Shown here one piece after another: positions 24,268 through 36,293 of a DNA stretch of 64,000 bases. The notes below the pieces were generated by a model, which ran no database searches, was not told the origin of the DNA, and saw only the letters and a program-made list of their open reading frames with translations. The stretch covers positions 1 to 64,000 of the forward strand of contig QANU01010637.1 in NCBI GenBank assembly GCA_003254905.1. Direction: 5' to 3'. Made by a program: the position numbers and the translations under genes. The DNA is from Nissolia schottii (Eukaryota; Streptophyta; Magnoliopsida; Fabales; Fabaceae). How positions within the stretch are numbered: position 1 is the stretch's first letter; each line of letters starts with the position of its first letter.

Positions 24268-25370
24268 TTATCTTACTATATGATTTTTGTCGGCAAGTTG
24301 TGGGCATATGCATGTTTTACAAGCTACCTCACAACTTAGATTTGCATAAGATAGGGTTTCCCTTCAACTAGGGACTCACATTATTATCTTTACATGATTT
24401 CACCAATATCACTACATTTTGTTGGCCAATTGTGGGTGTTAGCATGTTTTACAAGTTACCTCACAACTCATTTGCAAATGAATGAACAAAAAAAAAAATC
24501 TAATGAACCGAGGGAGAACAGGCTATCATGCTCACAACATCTGTAATGAGTTTGCAATACTCACAATATGTGCAATTTTTATTTTGTCAAATGGGGAATT
24601 ATGTAAAATGAAAATGGAGAGATTTTCAGTTCAAGAATAAATAAAGAGGGAGGAAATCGTCACTCTCTACTTTTTATTTATTTTTGCTTCATAATATGAC
24701 AATGTAAATGATCGTTTTTTGAGAATTTCAATTTAAGAGTAAGGAATGAAAAATATCCTTTTCAACTTAAGGAAAGACATTTTTTCCCCTTGAGAAAACC
24801 ATTTTTTCACTCCTCACTCTTAAAACCAAAATCACTTGAAGCATTTTCAAAGACATCATTGGAGCATTCAAGCAAGATGCCATTTTAAGAGAAATTTGGC
24901 TCCATTATAGAAGTATGAAATGACGTGCACTTTAGAGGCTAAACTTCACAATTTGAGCTGTTAATGAAAAAAATCAACATTTTGATAGTTCATAAAATAT
25001 AAATGTTAGCATGGCAAATTATACATTCATGATAATCTGTTTCATTGATTCTCTCATGCAGGGCAAACTCTCTTAGAAAGAATCCTAACATTTTTGTTTT
25101 ACTTATAACCAAAGTACATAAATGTTAGGGTAGTCCTTATGCTTGTTGCAAAATCTACCCAGCTGAATTGGCTTTCTTATTGCATACATCTGAACTGACC
25201 TGTGTTTCTTATTGTATACATACATGACATGATACATCAAAATTTCAAAATTTTCCACTAGCATGATCATTATGTTACATGAAACACACCACTTATTATT
25301 ATTATTATTATTTTTAAAACAAACAACAAAGAACATCACTGTTCTGAATTTTCCAGGAGAATGAGCTCCT

Positions 25371-28300
25371 TTACTTCCGACCCATTTTCCATTTCAAGTA
25401 TCTCTCTACAATGTCAAGTCCAATGAGTTCCTTAACCACAGGCATGGTTGCAGGGACCTCCAATTGGAATGCTGAATCTGGTCTATCTATTTTGCTCCAT
25501 GATAGAATCTGTTTCCTTGCTTCTTTGACAGCTGCCCTTGTGGCACAATGGACTGAAGCCGCTAAAAGTAACGGCGGCTCTCCGGAAGCTGCAGCAACAG
25601 GTTTTAATTTGTTTTTTTCATGCAAGATATATCGACCAGAAATAAGTGAAGAAATTCCCAATCATATTAAAAGTATATAAAGAATTCACTTGCAACAACA
25701 TGCCTTATGCTTACCACCATTCATTTCAGCCACAGCTGAAATAATTTTTATTACTGGTTTCAAGATCTAACCACTTCCATCCTTAGGCTTGATACCAACC
25801 TAGTATTTGGTTCACATTAGAAGGTAAATAAATGATATGTTAATTCTTATGCTGCAACATGTCTTATGCCTACAACCACGATCCGTTGAGCAAATTTTTA
25901 TTACTGATTCAAAGTTCCAATCACTTCCACCATTAGGTTTGATACCAAACTATTTGGTTCACAGTAAAAGGTAAATAAATGCTATGCTAATTTTAATTTA
26001 CTTTATATTTTGGTTATATTTGAAGGTGCAAACAAACACCTGGGTAGGGTAGGGGAGGGGAAAGATAGCCAGATGGTGGATCAAACTTCTAAAATCAACA
26101 TCACATCAATTGTGTTGGTCTCATTTTTGTAGATTTGATCATAATATTCTTATGCATCCTATTATTTTCTAAATTGAATATCCATCCTTTTTGTTTTTAA
26201 TGGATCTCCATATGATTCCATGTTATGCTTAGATTGTACTTCATTGCATCAAGTCAAACCACTAAAAAATTGATAATGAATCAACATAGAATGCTTAAAA
26301 CTCCCTGTTTGAAGTACAAGTGACATGCAATTATGAGGGAGAAACCAAACAAAAGAAAAAAATATGCAGACATAATTGAATAGGTACACAGAATTTTAGG
26401 AACTCATTGGTCACATACCTTTTGAAGAGAGAACACGCTTCTGGTGATGACCGCTGTTGAGGATTTGAACATTAAACTGTTTAGGTATAGTGTCAACTGT
26501 AGGGATTTTGTAGTTCCATGTGCCGTGTGCTAACACCAAACCATCAACATTTGTTTCGTATTCCTCAAGCATGAAATAACCCAACCCCATGACAAAAGCT
26601 CCTTCAATCTGCAAGAGGCAATTATATTGTCATAAAAGGTGCTTTCCAGATTTGATAAATTAATAAGTTGACAACTTCAAGAAAAAACCAAAATTGGCCC
26701 CTCCCTTGTGTATTTCACATAGGAAATTTATAACTTTTTGCAACTGAATAGGTGAATACAGAGTATCACTCCAATATAAGTAACAGTGTGTAATGGAATG
26801 AGAGTTGTAAGAGACTAATTTATGTATGTGCTTACCTGTCCTAGATCCACAGCAGGATTTAGACTCTGTCCACAATCATAGATAATATCGGTTTGCAAAA
26901 ATCTGGTTTCTCCAGTCAAAAGATCTATTTCCACCTGAGGAAAGAATTTTCATAATTTATCATGCCATTATTTGATGGTTTGATTTAGTTTATTCAGTAA
27001 TATGACTTGTGTGGCAACATGGTACTTAACAATCAAGAGAAGTAACCTTTTTTTTATGTGCAAAAGAAGTAACTTTAAGTGAACTTGAGAAAATACAAAT
27101 TTGATTCAAGACATGCATAAGAACAAACTGACCTCACTTATTGCAGCACCATAATTAAGGTACACCATGGAATCCCCACTGGGCACAAACAATGAAGATG
27201 CTGATAAGTTCACAGCTTGCATGTATGCCTGCACATCGATAAATTGTCAGCAACATGGTTGTTAACTATTTTTTTCTCGTGGGAGAAGAAAATACAAAGA
27301 AATTCTCTGTCCTAAACTCCATTTCCGCAGTTTACTTCCAGAACATTTTCCTAATTAAAAGGGGTTTATGCAACCTCTTTAAAGCAAAGTGGTGAAAAGA
27401 AAGAGTGCCAGTGAGGTTGCTGATTTTTTATTTTTGACTAACAGTTTCAAATATCCACAATGATATAAACTACAGCAATTTAAAGAACAATTACTTAATC
27501 CTCAAGAAGGTGTTCAAAATTGAGCTCGTGTTTTATAGTACCTACCTGAAGAATAAGTGTCTCCCACTTAATACAGCCCATTTCCTTCTGCAGCTTTTCC
27601 TTTAGAGGCTTTAACCTCTCTACCAAGATATTGCAGCTAAGCCTAACTGCTTCACAGCTTGACTCTGATGTAGTGCTTCCAGCAGTGAACCCCCCTTGAA
27701 TCAAGCTCAAGGTATCAGATTGCACAACTCGTACTTTGTTGACGAGACCTCCGGTTCCATCGCATTGAATTGTGCTGAGAGCAAATGCAGCCATCTGTTT
27801 CACCTTTGTCCATAGACCCTGACCCAATTCTATTCCTCCAACTTCAACAACAACAGACCCGTCTGATAAAATACTTACTTTTCCAGGAGTTGGTCTTAGA
27901 CACAGTTGAATCACAACCGGTACTCGAGAAATTCCCCTTTTTCTCCAAGCGTTAGTCTTGTTATACTCTTCCACCATTTTGATTCTTTGATCATAGTTTG
28001 CTGAAACAGCTAACTTGCTCCATATTGAAGGCAAGGTATACTCGTGAGGTTCACCAAAACTATACTCATGGAATAACTGAAGGCTTTCGTGTGTGTGAAG
28101 ATTAATGCTTCTGACAGAATCTACATCCATTGAAAGTGTAGCTGCGATATTTTCTATTACGGCTTCGGCGATAAATGATCCCTGCACCTCCCCAGGGCCC
28201 CTCATTGCAGATCTACTAGGATGGTTTGTTCTGCATACTTTTATATCAAATGATACAGCACCCCAGTCATACTTTTTCAGTGCAATGACTATGTTATGCG

Positions 28301-31300
28301 GCATTACGGGACTTATATCAACATATATCCCTGCATTAACCAATATCTGTAGTTCTAATGCAGTAATCTTCCCATTATTTTTAAACCCAACATTGTAAGT
28401 TATCTTCATGGGATGCCTCCCTCCAGCCATTATCATATCTGTCTTTCGATTTAGATAAGTCCTGACAGGACGGCGTAATTTGTGCGCAGCAAGTGCACAT
28501 GACGCAGCAACCTGCAAGATCCGATTGTCAGTAATTGGATGAGAAATTAAATCAGATAACTTAGATCTGAAGTTAAATCATGTAGCATGAGAGAATGATT
28601 GCTTGAATAACCAGTTTAGAACAACGTAAGCAAGTTGGAATAAATATGCAGCAAACACATACTAAGTCAAAACTAGAACCAAATTGTCAAGCTTGCAGAA
28701 TATATACAGAATGAATTGAAAAATATGACAATAAAGGCGTTTTTTCCCTTCATAAAAGACTATCAGAGACTTATACAAACTACAGAAAATTCAAGGGTTC
28801 ATGTCTCCACACTACAATATTTATTATTAGTTAGTCCTACTTAAAAAAGTGCATACTAATGAAGTAGAAAGGTTTTAAAAAAAATAAAATAAAAAAAAAT
28901 TAATACCAACTAAATACTTACAGGTATGCCTTTTATGGCCTTGCCACCAAAACCTCCCCCAACCCTTCTTGTAATTACTCGAACATTATTTTCAGGAATA
29001 CCTAGGCATCTTGCTATAGCAGCATGCGTATACTCAGGGCATTGGCTTGAAGAGTAAACTGTGAGGCAATTGTCTTCATCCGGTACAGCAAGTGCAGTTT
29101 GTGTCTCCATGTAGAAATAATATTGAGACCCAAGCCTCAGCTGGATTTCAAATTGGAAGACAATGGTTATGTTTGATCAATATAACCATTTCAACATTTA
29201 TTGTTCAGCGGAAAACTAAAAATCACATCAGAAACCAAAGAGATAGCCACAAACTTGTGAAATGAGAGAAAGACGGGAATCGAAGGTGGAACAATAAGCC
29301 CAAATACCTCCGCAGAAAGAATCTTGTGATCTGCTTCAGCCATTCCTTTTGATATATCACCAATATGTTTTGGGTAGAGAAATGGAGGAACTTCAAAGAA
29401 GCTAGATCTTTCAACAGCATCTTCCACAGATAGAATAGGGGAATCAAGATTTTCAGTATCATAATCAACAATAGCAGAGTTTGCAGCCACATCTGCAAGT
29501 TTCTGAGTATCTGCAACCTAAAGAAGCTATATAGTGACTAATGGAATGATTTCCATGAACCAATCTCCAAATAAATGAAAAGGAAGCTTACATATTGTTC
29601 GATCAAACTGAGGGATTCAAGAACTCACCACAAAGGCAAGACGGTCGCCAACACATCTAGCAATCTCTTCGGCGAACAAAGTTTCAATGCCAAATATTGA
29701 CTTTGCTCCAATGTTTGCCCCACCAATGGGAATGTCTTTACTTGAAACGATGTCCCTTACTCCATCCAGTTGCAAGTCAGACCTGAGTTCTATACTCCTT
29801 ACCCTTGCTAAGGGTTTTGCGCTATAAACATATGCTCCATGTAGGCAATTTGTTGGTGATGGAATGTCAGCAGTAAACACAGCTTCACCTATATATGATT
29901 AATTCATAAATATATACTTCTTACCGAATAGACATTAGAAAGTAAAAATGAAAAGACATAATTGAGAGGAAGCAAAATTGAACAAAACACACTGTTTGAC
30001 AGACAAAGGCAAACCTGAAGCTTGTAATGCAGCTCCAGTTTTCATGATTGGCTCACCAACAGGGTGATATTCATTGCCTGCTTCAAGGACTTGCGTTCCA
30101 GACGACAATATAGTTGGATTTTTTACTTGATGAACCTGCTTATGATTCTCTTCCAATTCATAAGCCCCCATGAAAGGCACACTACCATTTCCTCTAAAAA
30201 AACCATCAGTTATTTTGGCAGGATTGTCAATCAGTGGGTTAAAGAACTGAAAAAGAAAACCAGCTGCCAAACTTGACCGGTAGGCGGCTTTTGTGGTTCC
30301 ACCTTCAGGTACAACAGTGTCTGTCAGCAAGTTGACAGCTTCGTATAGGATGCTAACACTTAACAGCTTTCCTGCTAAAATTTCCTCAACATTTTTTGCT
30401 CTGATTGCATGTTTAGTCCCATAAGCACCAAAAGACAGCCTACAAGTGTCTATCATTGTTCCACCAGAATCCTTGCATGGAGAAATCTCAACCAGGAAAG
30501 CAGCATTTAAAAAGGGAAGGGCATTTCCAAGAGGCCGAGGAGAAGCTCGGTAAGTTTCAAACAGGAACCTACTTCTTTGTTCTGATGATTCACTGTTGTT
30601 AAGCTTCAAACTTGGAATTTTAATGCTTACAAGTACACTTGCCAAGCTTAATGGTGGTCTTCTTAAAAATTCCTCCAATGCAAGCCATTCAAATTGTGTA
30701 CCAGTCATTATGTGAACCATTGAATCCACAGCAAGAAGTATTGTAGCAATATCTGAAGGAAAATGATTCTTTTGTGCCATCACTAAATTGCCACCTACGC
30801 TGGCTGTGTTCCGAATAAACCCTGATGCAACTTTACTCATATGGTCAGCAATCTTTTCAAGAATCATCACAAAATCTGCAAGAAAGTCACTTCTGCTCGC
30901 TTTCTTTAACGCTTCGATAGCTTTAGATATTGTCATTGCTGCTCCAATTTCAACCCCTGTTTGATCCTTTCTGACCTCTGAGAGCTCAGAAATGCCCCTT
31001 AGATCTATATACTTGTCATAGCCTTCATTATCTTTGTAATATCCCATACCTGTATTACCAACAAGAAGTTTTACCCGGGTTCCATTGGCTTGGTTTAATG
31101 CCAATAAGCTCTGAAGCTCCACTAGACTAATAGGACTGTGCCAACTATGCTTTTTGGAAGCCAAGAACACATCATGCTTGATTTCCTTCAAAAACGCAGG
31201 AAATGTAATGTTCTTATGGTTTTGGTCGTATTGAGGCAACTGAAGAATCTTTAAGTCATTGCTCTCTCCTTTTCTCCAGAAAGTGTTGAACCCCAAATCC

Positions 31301-32359
31301 TCCATATCAACATCAGCTGCAAAGCTTTTGCAGGCATCAGCAATGGGCCGATAACCGGTACAGCGACAAAGGTTACCTGAAATAGCCTTCTCAGCCTCGG
31401 TGACTGTCAACTTTGAGAACCCGGAAGGCGGCTCCGGGCGGTTGGTCTTTTCGGCATTAACAAGAGTCGCAAAGAGTGAAACACACATTCCAGGAGTACA
31501 AAAGCCACATTGAGAGGCATGGAACCCTGTAACTCTTTTTTGAATTGGGTGGAATCCATCTTTACTATTCCCAATACCTTCGCTTGTTGTTATTGAACAA
31601 CCGTGTATGCTGCAGAGTAGTGTGAGACAAGAACTTGCTGTAAAATCCTCAACTCTATCAAGCACAGGATCATATTTGGAGATTAAAACTACGCAAGCAC
31701 CACAACCACCTGAAACCAACCATTTCAAAACATGAAATACCAACCATTTCTGTTGCCCCAGCTTCTGAGGAGCAAAAGTAAAAAGTGTATTGGACACTTC
31801 AAATCGTCCCGTAAACAGAAAGGAAACACAATTAACAGCAAAAACTGAAGAAGAAAAAAATCCTACAGAAGCATACCAACCAATTTTCTGTAATTGTTAA
31901 ATCATTCCAAGACCATAGTTACATCAAGAATAATAAAAGTATGAGATTAATAGCATCAGAAAGTGGAAATACGATTCCCTATAGTCACAGTATTAAGCAA
32001 CCTTATCGGGGGAAAAAATAATAATAATAAAAAAATCCAAAGCATAGAGAGTACGCTATCCACAGCCATGAAGAGAATCAACCAAGAAAGAAAAAAAAAA
32101 AAAAAAAAAATTCAAAAATCAAATGAATCAAAAACATGTTAAAAAAGCTAACTAATTTACCTTCACCACAGCTGAGCTTGACACTCTTGAAACGAGTATG
32201 AGCCCGCACGAACTCAAGCAGAGTGGTTGACGGGTCAACTCCCGAGACCTCAAACCTCTCACCGTTCACTGCAAACACCAAACTTCCTGTTGCTTCTCTC
32301 TCACTGCACACGATGTTCACTTCCATCTTCTCAGCGGCACCCAAACTCACTCTGCTCAT
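25371..32359 (-). CDS. Molybdenum aldehyde oxidase (copy A)
   Basis: Ten exons (complement): 32161-32359, 30015-31709, 29629-29888, 29308-29517, 28922-29140, 27546-28511, 27133-27228, 26836-26934, 26419-26608, 25371-25588. They sum to 4152 nt, 1383 residues, fully open. Cys 64, 69, 72 and 94 and Cys 134, 137, 181 and 183 (QCGFC, LCRC) bind the two 2Fe-2S clusters. A FAD domain follows ([17 protein letters not shown] region). Then come the molybdopterin domains with [30 protein letters not shown] and the catalytic Glu of [11 protein letters not shown] (about 1315). This is the plant aldehyde oxidase family: cytosolic oxidation of aldehydes such as abscisic or indole-3-acetaldehyde with O2, needing sulfurated Moco. 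Substrate not readable. The Met at residue 12 is an alternative start nearer to that of copy B. A TATA-like catatata lies near 32533-32540. Confidence 0.93.
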
Positions 32360-33596
32360 AGCAAAAAAAAAAAAAAATTTCTGATTATATCTGCGGTCAC
32401 TTCAACTTTGGAAAAAAGTCACTACTGATACTGTAACGGGGGAACACTGAGCATGTGGTGGTGATTACATCACATCATACTCTCTGTGATTCGGCGCCAG
32501 TGAGTGGGAGAAGTGTTCACGTTCAGTAAGGAACTATATATGCAAGAAAGCGACGAGCTTTTACCGGATATATCTTAACCAATTTCAACTCTTTATTCAA
32601 CCTTGATAGCAACTTTACATGTACAAATATTATAAATATTATTGTATGATGATTCGTATATTTTTCACTCTTGACGTGATTTATATGTTTTATTAGAAGC
32701 TTGTAAAGAGTGAGTATAAATATCAATATTTCTCTTTAGTCCTGGATAAATTTGATATGTTTTCATATCAATGTATTTGGATAATTTAATTTAAGATATA
32801 TTAATATAAAAATGTATTAAATTTGTTATGCGGATATATAAAAATGACAGGATGGAATAGGTTTTATGGAGAGATGAAAATTATTCAAAAATTTAATAAT
32901 TATGTATTAAAAATGTAATTTTTTTTAAATAGTTATCTAATTAAGTATTGTAATCAAATTATTAAAATCTCAATTTAAATCTTAAAATTTTAAAATTTAC
33001 TGATTTTGAAGAGCTTAGTTTATTTTGTTCTTTTGCGGCAGTATGCGGTGCATACCATATTCCATTTTTCACGATTTTGACATAAGATGAAAACAAAATC
33101 GTTAAATCGGTTCCATTTTTTCTTTTTGTGTTTTTTTTACAACGGTAAGAAACTCAAATTTGAGTCCCAGCTATTTGACCCGATCCATTGTGAAAGTCTT
33201 TTTATTAGTCGCCGTACACGGTAGACACTCCAGTAAAAAGAATTGCGATTTGTTAAGGCATAGTTGGAATTGTTGCCTAAAACTCAAGCAATGTATCATG
33301 GATGATTCCACGTGTGTGTCTGTAATTCTGGTTGATTGATTGTTATGGTTCTACTTTGATCCATTTCTCAACTGTTTCAGATGAGTGATGTTTGAATCTA
33401 CCCAAAAAATAAAAAAAAAGGAACAAACTACAAATCATTTTGAGAGGCTTCTGATGTTTATCCTATATTTGTCCCCATTTTTATTGATTTATTTGATAAA
33501 CCCTTCCTTAAATCTTCAGTCAACCGCATACAATCTTATTCTAATTCTAATATATAATATGATTGCACATTTCACATATATAATATGATTGCACTC
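32360..33596. other. Promoter region of aldehyde oxidase A and spacer
   Basis: Upstream DNA of aldehyde oxidase A (read on the minus strand) up to the 3' end of the UGT remnant. A TATA-like element lies at 32531-32545 and a G-box core CACGTG near 33310. The rest is AT-rich. Open frames here are short and look like chance. Confidence 0.4.
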
Positions 33597-34951
33597 TTAA
33601 CTGTTTGACAAAATGGTTCTTGCAAAATCATCCATAGCTCTCATAGAAGACCCCTTCACTTCAGCACCCTGGTCTGTTGTTGCCTTTCTCATACGTACTG
33701 CAATCTCATTTGCCTTCTCCTTCATCTCTTTTCCTGTCCCTCCTCCTTCTTGGTCCATAACAACCTCGATCACCTTCTTAACTTCCTCCCCAGAAATCAC
33801 ACTTTCTGCTGTTTGTGTTAGCACCAGACACGCACCAATTTCCTCCACCAGCATCTTTGGATTGTATACTTGATCTGCGATAGTGGCCAACCAATGATGG
33901 GAACCCCATGGCTGAGGCTCTCCAACAGAGAGTTCCACCCACAATGGCTTAGAAATGCTCCTGTTGATCTGTGAGACAGGATCTCCAATTGGGGTCCCCA
34001 TTTGTGCACCAACAATCCCCTTTTTGTATCCCTCATTCTCTTTTCAAACCCTTTTGGCAACCATTCGTCACTGAACTCTCCATTCATGTCAAAACCAAGG
34101 GGTGGCCTTATGACCCAGACAAAGGGTTTTCCACTTTGTTCCAACCCCTCAGCCAATGCCATCATTTGGGAAGCACCGATTGTGTTCTGCGATCCAAAAG
34201 AGATGTAAAGAACGGAACTTTGATCCTTCAAGTTGAGCCACTCAATGCATGCCTCAAGATCTATGCCTGTTTCTTTCCCTGCATGTTGTTTTGAGGAACC
34301 CTTGAGTGCAACAGGTTGCAGAAGGGGACCAACACTCCAAACAGGAAGTTGTAGATACTCCCTCAAAAGTTGCAAACCCAAAGGCTCTAACTCCTCAACA
34401 GTGTTGCAAATCCACCCTGGAACCCAGAACTCATCTGAATCTGTTTTTCTATGAGGGAGATTGGACCATACAGAGATGTAAGCCAAATATCCATAGGCAC
34501 CACCAGTGATGAAGGTTATGTTCTTGGTGCCACAGGTGTTGGCAACTCTGGTGACCCAACCAAGGAACATATCAAAGATTATGCAAAGTGGAGGGTGGCC
34601 CTCTTGTTGCGTGACCTGTGATATCAACGAGCGAAGAGGGTCCTCAAGGCTCAAAGATGCAATACTTAGTTTGATGATGCCATCCAGGGGAAGCTTCTCT
34701 GTGTTCTCTATGTTTGGTGGTAGATCATGTCGGGTAGGATTGAAGGGTAACTCAGCAAGGTGGATATCACTATCAGTGAGAAAAATGGCTGATCTGAGGT
34801 ATTGGATGTTGAGGGGGGTGGTGGCTATGGTGATGGTGAAGTGAGTTCTTTGTTGGAGTTGCCTTGCTAGTGCAAGGAATGGGATGAGATGGCCATGTGC
34901 CATGAATGGTGCCATCACTATGTGCCCTTCCTTCTTTGCACTCTCTGCCAT
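33597..34951 (-). pseudogene. UDP-glycosyltransferase (UGT92A-like), frameshifted and internally deleted
   Basis: Single-exon UGT on the minus strand starting at 34951 (MAESAKKEGHIVMAPF, with the catalytic-His region GHLIP at about residue 21). The PSPG sugar-donor motif is present to HCGWNSLLESLSHGVPIIGWPL. There the frame breaks near 33880, and the rest (DQVYNPKMLVEEIG to the stop at 33597) is in another frame. Near 34415 (residue 179) VPGW runs straight into ICNTVEE, where plant UGT92 enzymes have about 40 more residues, so an internal deletion is likely too. The Asp/Gln end of PSPG, which contacts the glucose, is lost by the shift. The total of about 450 codons is short for the usual 480-490. 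It sits between two aldehyde oxidases on the same strand. A sequencing error could explain the frameshift but not the deletion. Confidence 0.82.
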
Positions 34952-35013
34952 TTGGAGCTGCTCAAGGTGCAGAGAACTCTCTTATGGTGCTGTATTTTGG
35001 GGGCAAGACTTTC

Positions 35014-35023
35014 TTTTATAAAA
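35014..35023 (-). promoter_or_regulatory. TATA box of the UGT remnant
   Basis: ttttataaaa lies 63-72 bp upstream of the UGT start codon on the minus strand, a normal plant spacing. The solo-LTR-like element begins about 43 bp beyond it. Confidence 0.45.
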
Positions 35024-35065
35024 AGTAAGTGTAAAAAAAAAAAAATGAAAGAGTAGTGTTAAGAA

Positions 35066-35673
35066 TGTTGGAAATTAAACTTGCTTCTAGTAAGTTGGAG
35101 AACATTACAATTGCTTAATTGTTAAGGCTTTGAATAGTCAAAGCTTAACCATTAAGATTGACAACTATTACTAGCTAGTAGTCATGTTCAATTTGGCCAC
35201 AACAATTTGAAGAGTCAAATTTAGTGGCTATAGCATTTATTAGCCAACTATGAAGTCCACATTTGCAACTCAAATTCAATTTGAGCACTTGCAAATCTAT
35301 GGTCAAATTTGATTCAAATTTGAACACTTTAACTTTATGTTAAAGGAAAAGTTCTAATTGAAATTTACAACCTCATTTGATCTTCCTATGCCTATATAAA
35401 GGCATGAGGGGAGCTTTAGAATCTAAGCCAATAACTTGTGAAGCAAAGCAAGTGTGTGAGGAAGAGAAAAGCTCCAGCGAGCTTGTGAGTGAAAGAACAT
35501 TGTAGTGTTATTTTGAGTGTGTAATTGGCTACTAACAAAAGCCAAAAGTTTGAGTGTATTGTTGTTTCTTTCAATAGAAATATTTTGTGAGATTAATCTT
35601 TTCTTGAGTGTTCATATTTTTTCTTATAGCAATCCAAGTTTCAACAAGGCAATTTCAATTTTAATTGCCAACA
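35066..35673 (+). mobile_element. Solo LTR-like sequence (retrotransposon)
   Basis: A 608-bp block opens with TGTTGG and closes with CCAACA, the terminal pattern of plant LTRs. Inside are a TATA box (cctatataaaggc near 35390), a transcribed-looking stretch and an A-rich polyadenylation-like area near 35570. No primer-binding site follows and no second LTR or internal domain is present, so this would be a solo LTR. The 5-bp flanks (aagaa and gataa) do not match, so the target duplication has decayed or the ends are misjudged. It sits just upstream of the UGT promoter. Confidence 0.55.
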
Positions 35674-36293
35674 GATAAGACATTACCAATATTCAGAGAA
35701 ACAGAAAAGTGGTGAGTTAGATGTCTGTTACTGAAAATGAAACAAGGCATAAAGAAAACTGAAACAGCGCGGTCTCCTGGTAGTGCAATGGGTGTTCCCT
35801 TTTCGTCAAAAGAAACATGTGAACTTCCTATTCCTCTTTTGATGGGTTGAGTTTTGGCATTACTTTTCGAAAAGGAAAGAAAAAAACACGTACACAATGT
35901 ATTAATTTAATTTTCTTTTGTAGATAGAGTTCTAACATTATAGCAAACTCAGTACTTCAAGTAAGCAGACTCAAAACAAGAATGGATAGTCATTGAACAC
36001 AATTGTCTTACGAGTATATATAAACACATGACGTGTTAAAACTGTATTTATGCAAAAAGTTCTCAATTATTTAACCAGAATGTTGGTGTTGTGTGTAGTG
36101 TGTAGTGTGTAGTGTGTAGTGTGTACATAACCGTGTGGCTAGTCCTTATCCTTGATATAGAAACTACCCGGCAGCACTGGCTTTTGTGTTTCTTATTGTA
36201 AACATTCTTAAAATATACTGTAACATATTGGTTATGTGCAATCAAAACACCTCACTTATTTTTCACCCAAAGAAAATAACAAATTCTATTTTT
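35674..36293. other. Spacer 3' of aldehyde oxidase B
   Basis: AT-rich DNA that should include the 3' UTR of aldehyde oxidase B. At 36090-36126 there is a short tandem run of gtgtagt (about five units). Nothing else recognised. Confidence 0.45.

Larger units (their letters stand above)
20811..25370. other. Gene-free AT-rich region with small mobile elements
   Basis: 4.5 kb between the GH3 promoter and the 3' end of aldehyde oxidase A. I see no credible coding frame. It holds a SINE-like copy (22893-23053), a possible small TIR element at about 23369-23523 (GTGCTTGTTTG at one end, AAACATGCC at the other), a fold-back repeat (23588-24000), a MITE with perfect target duplication (24102-24267) and a diverged duplication around it. 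Short direct repeats (ataatccacttaagtt) lie near 23073-23105. 25100-25370 should contain the 3' UTR of aldehyde oxidase A. Confidence 0.5.

Noticed and set aside
33613..34844. Several plus-strand open frames opposite the UGT gene
   Set aside because: They are antisense shadows of the UGT coding sequence.
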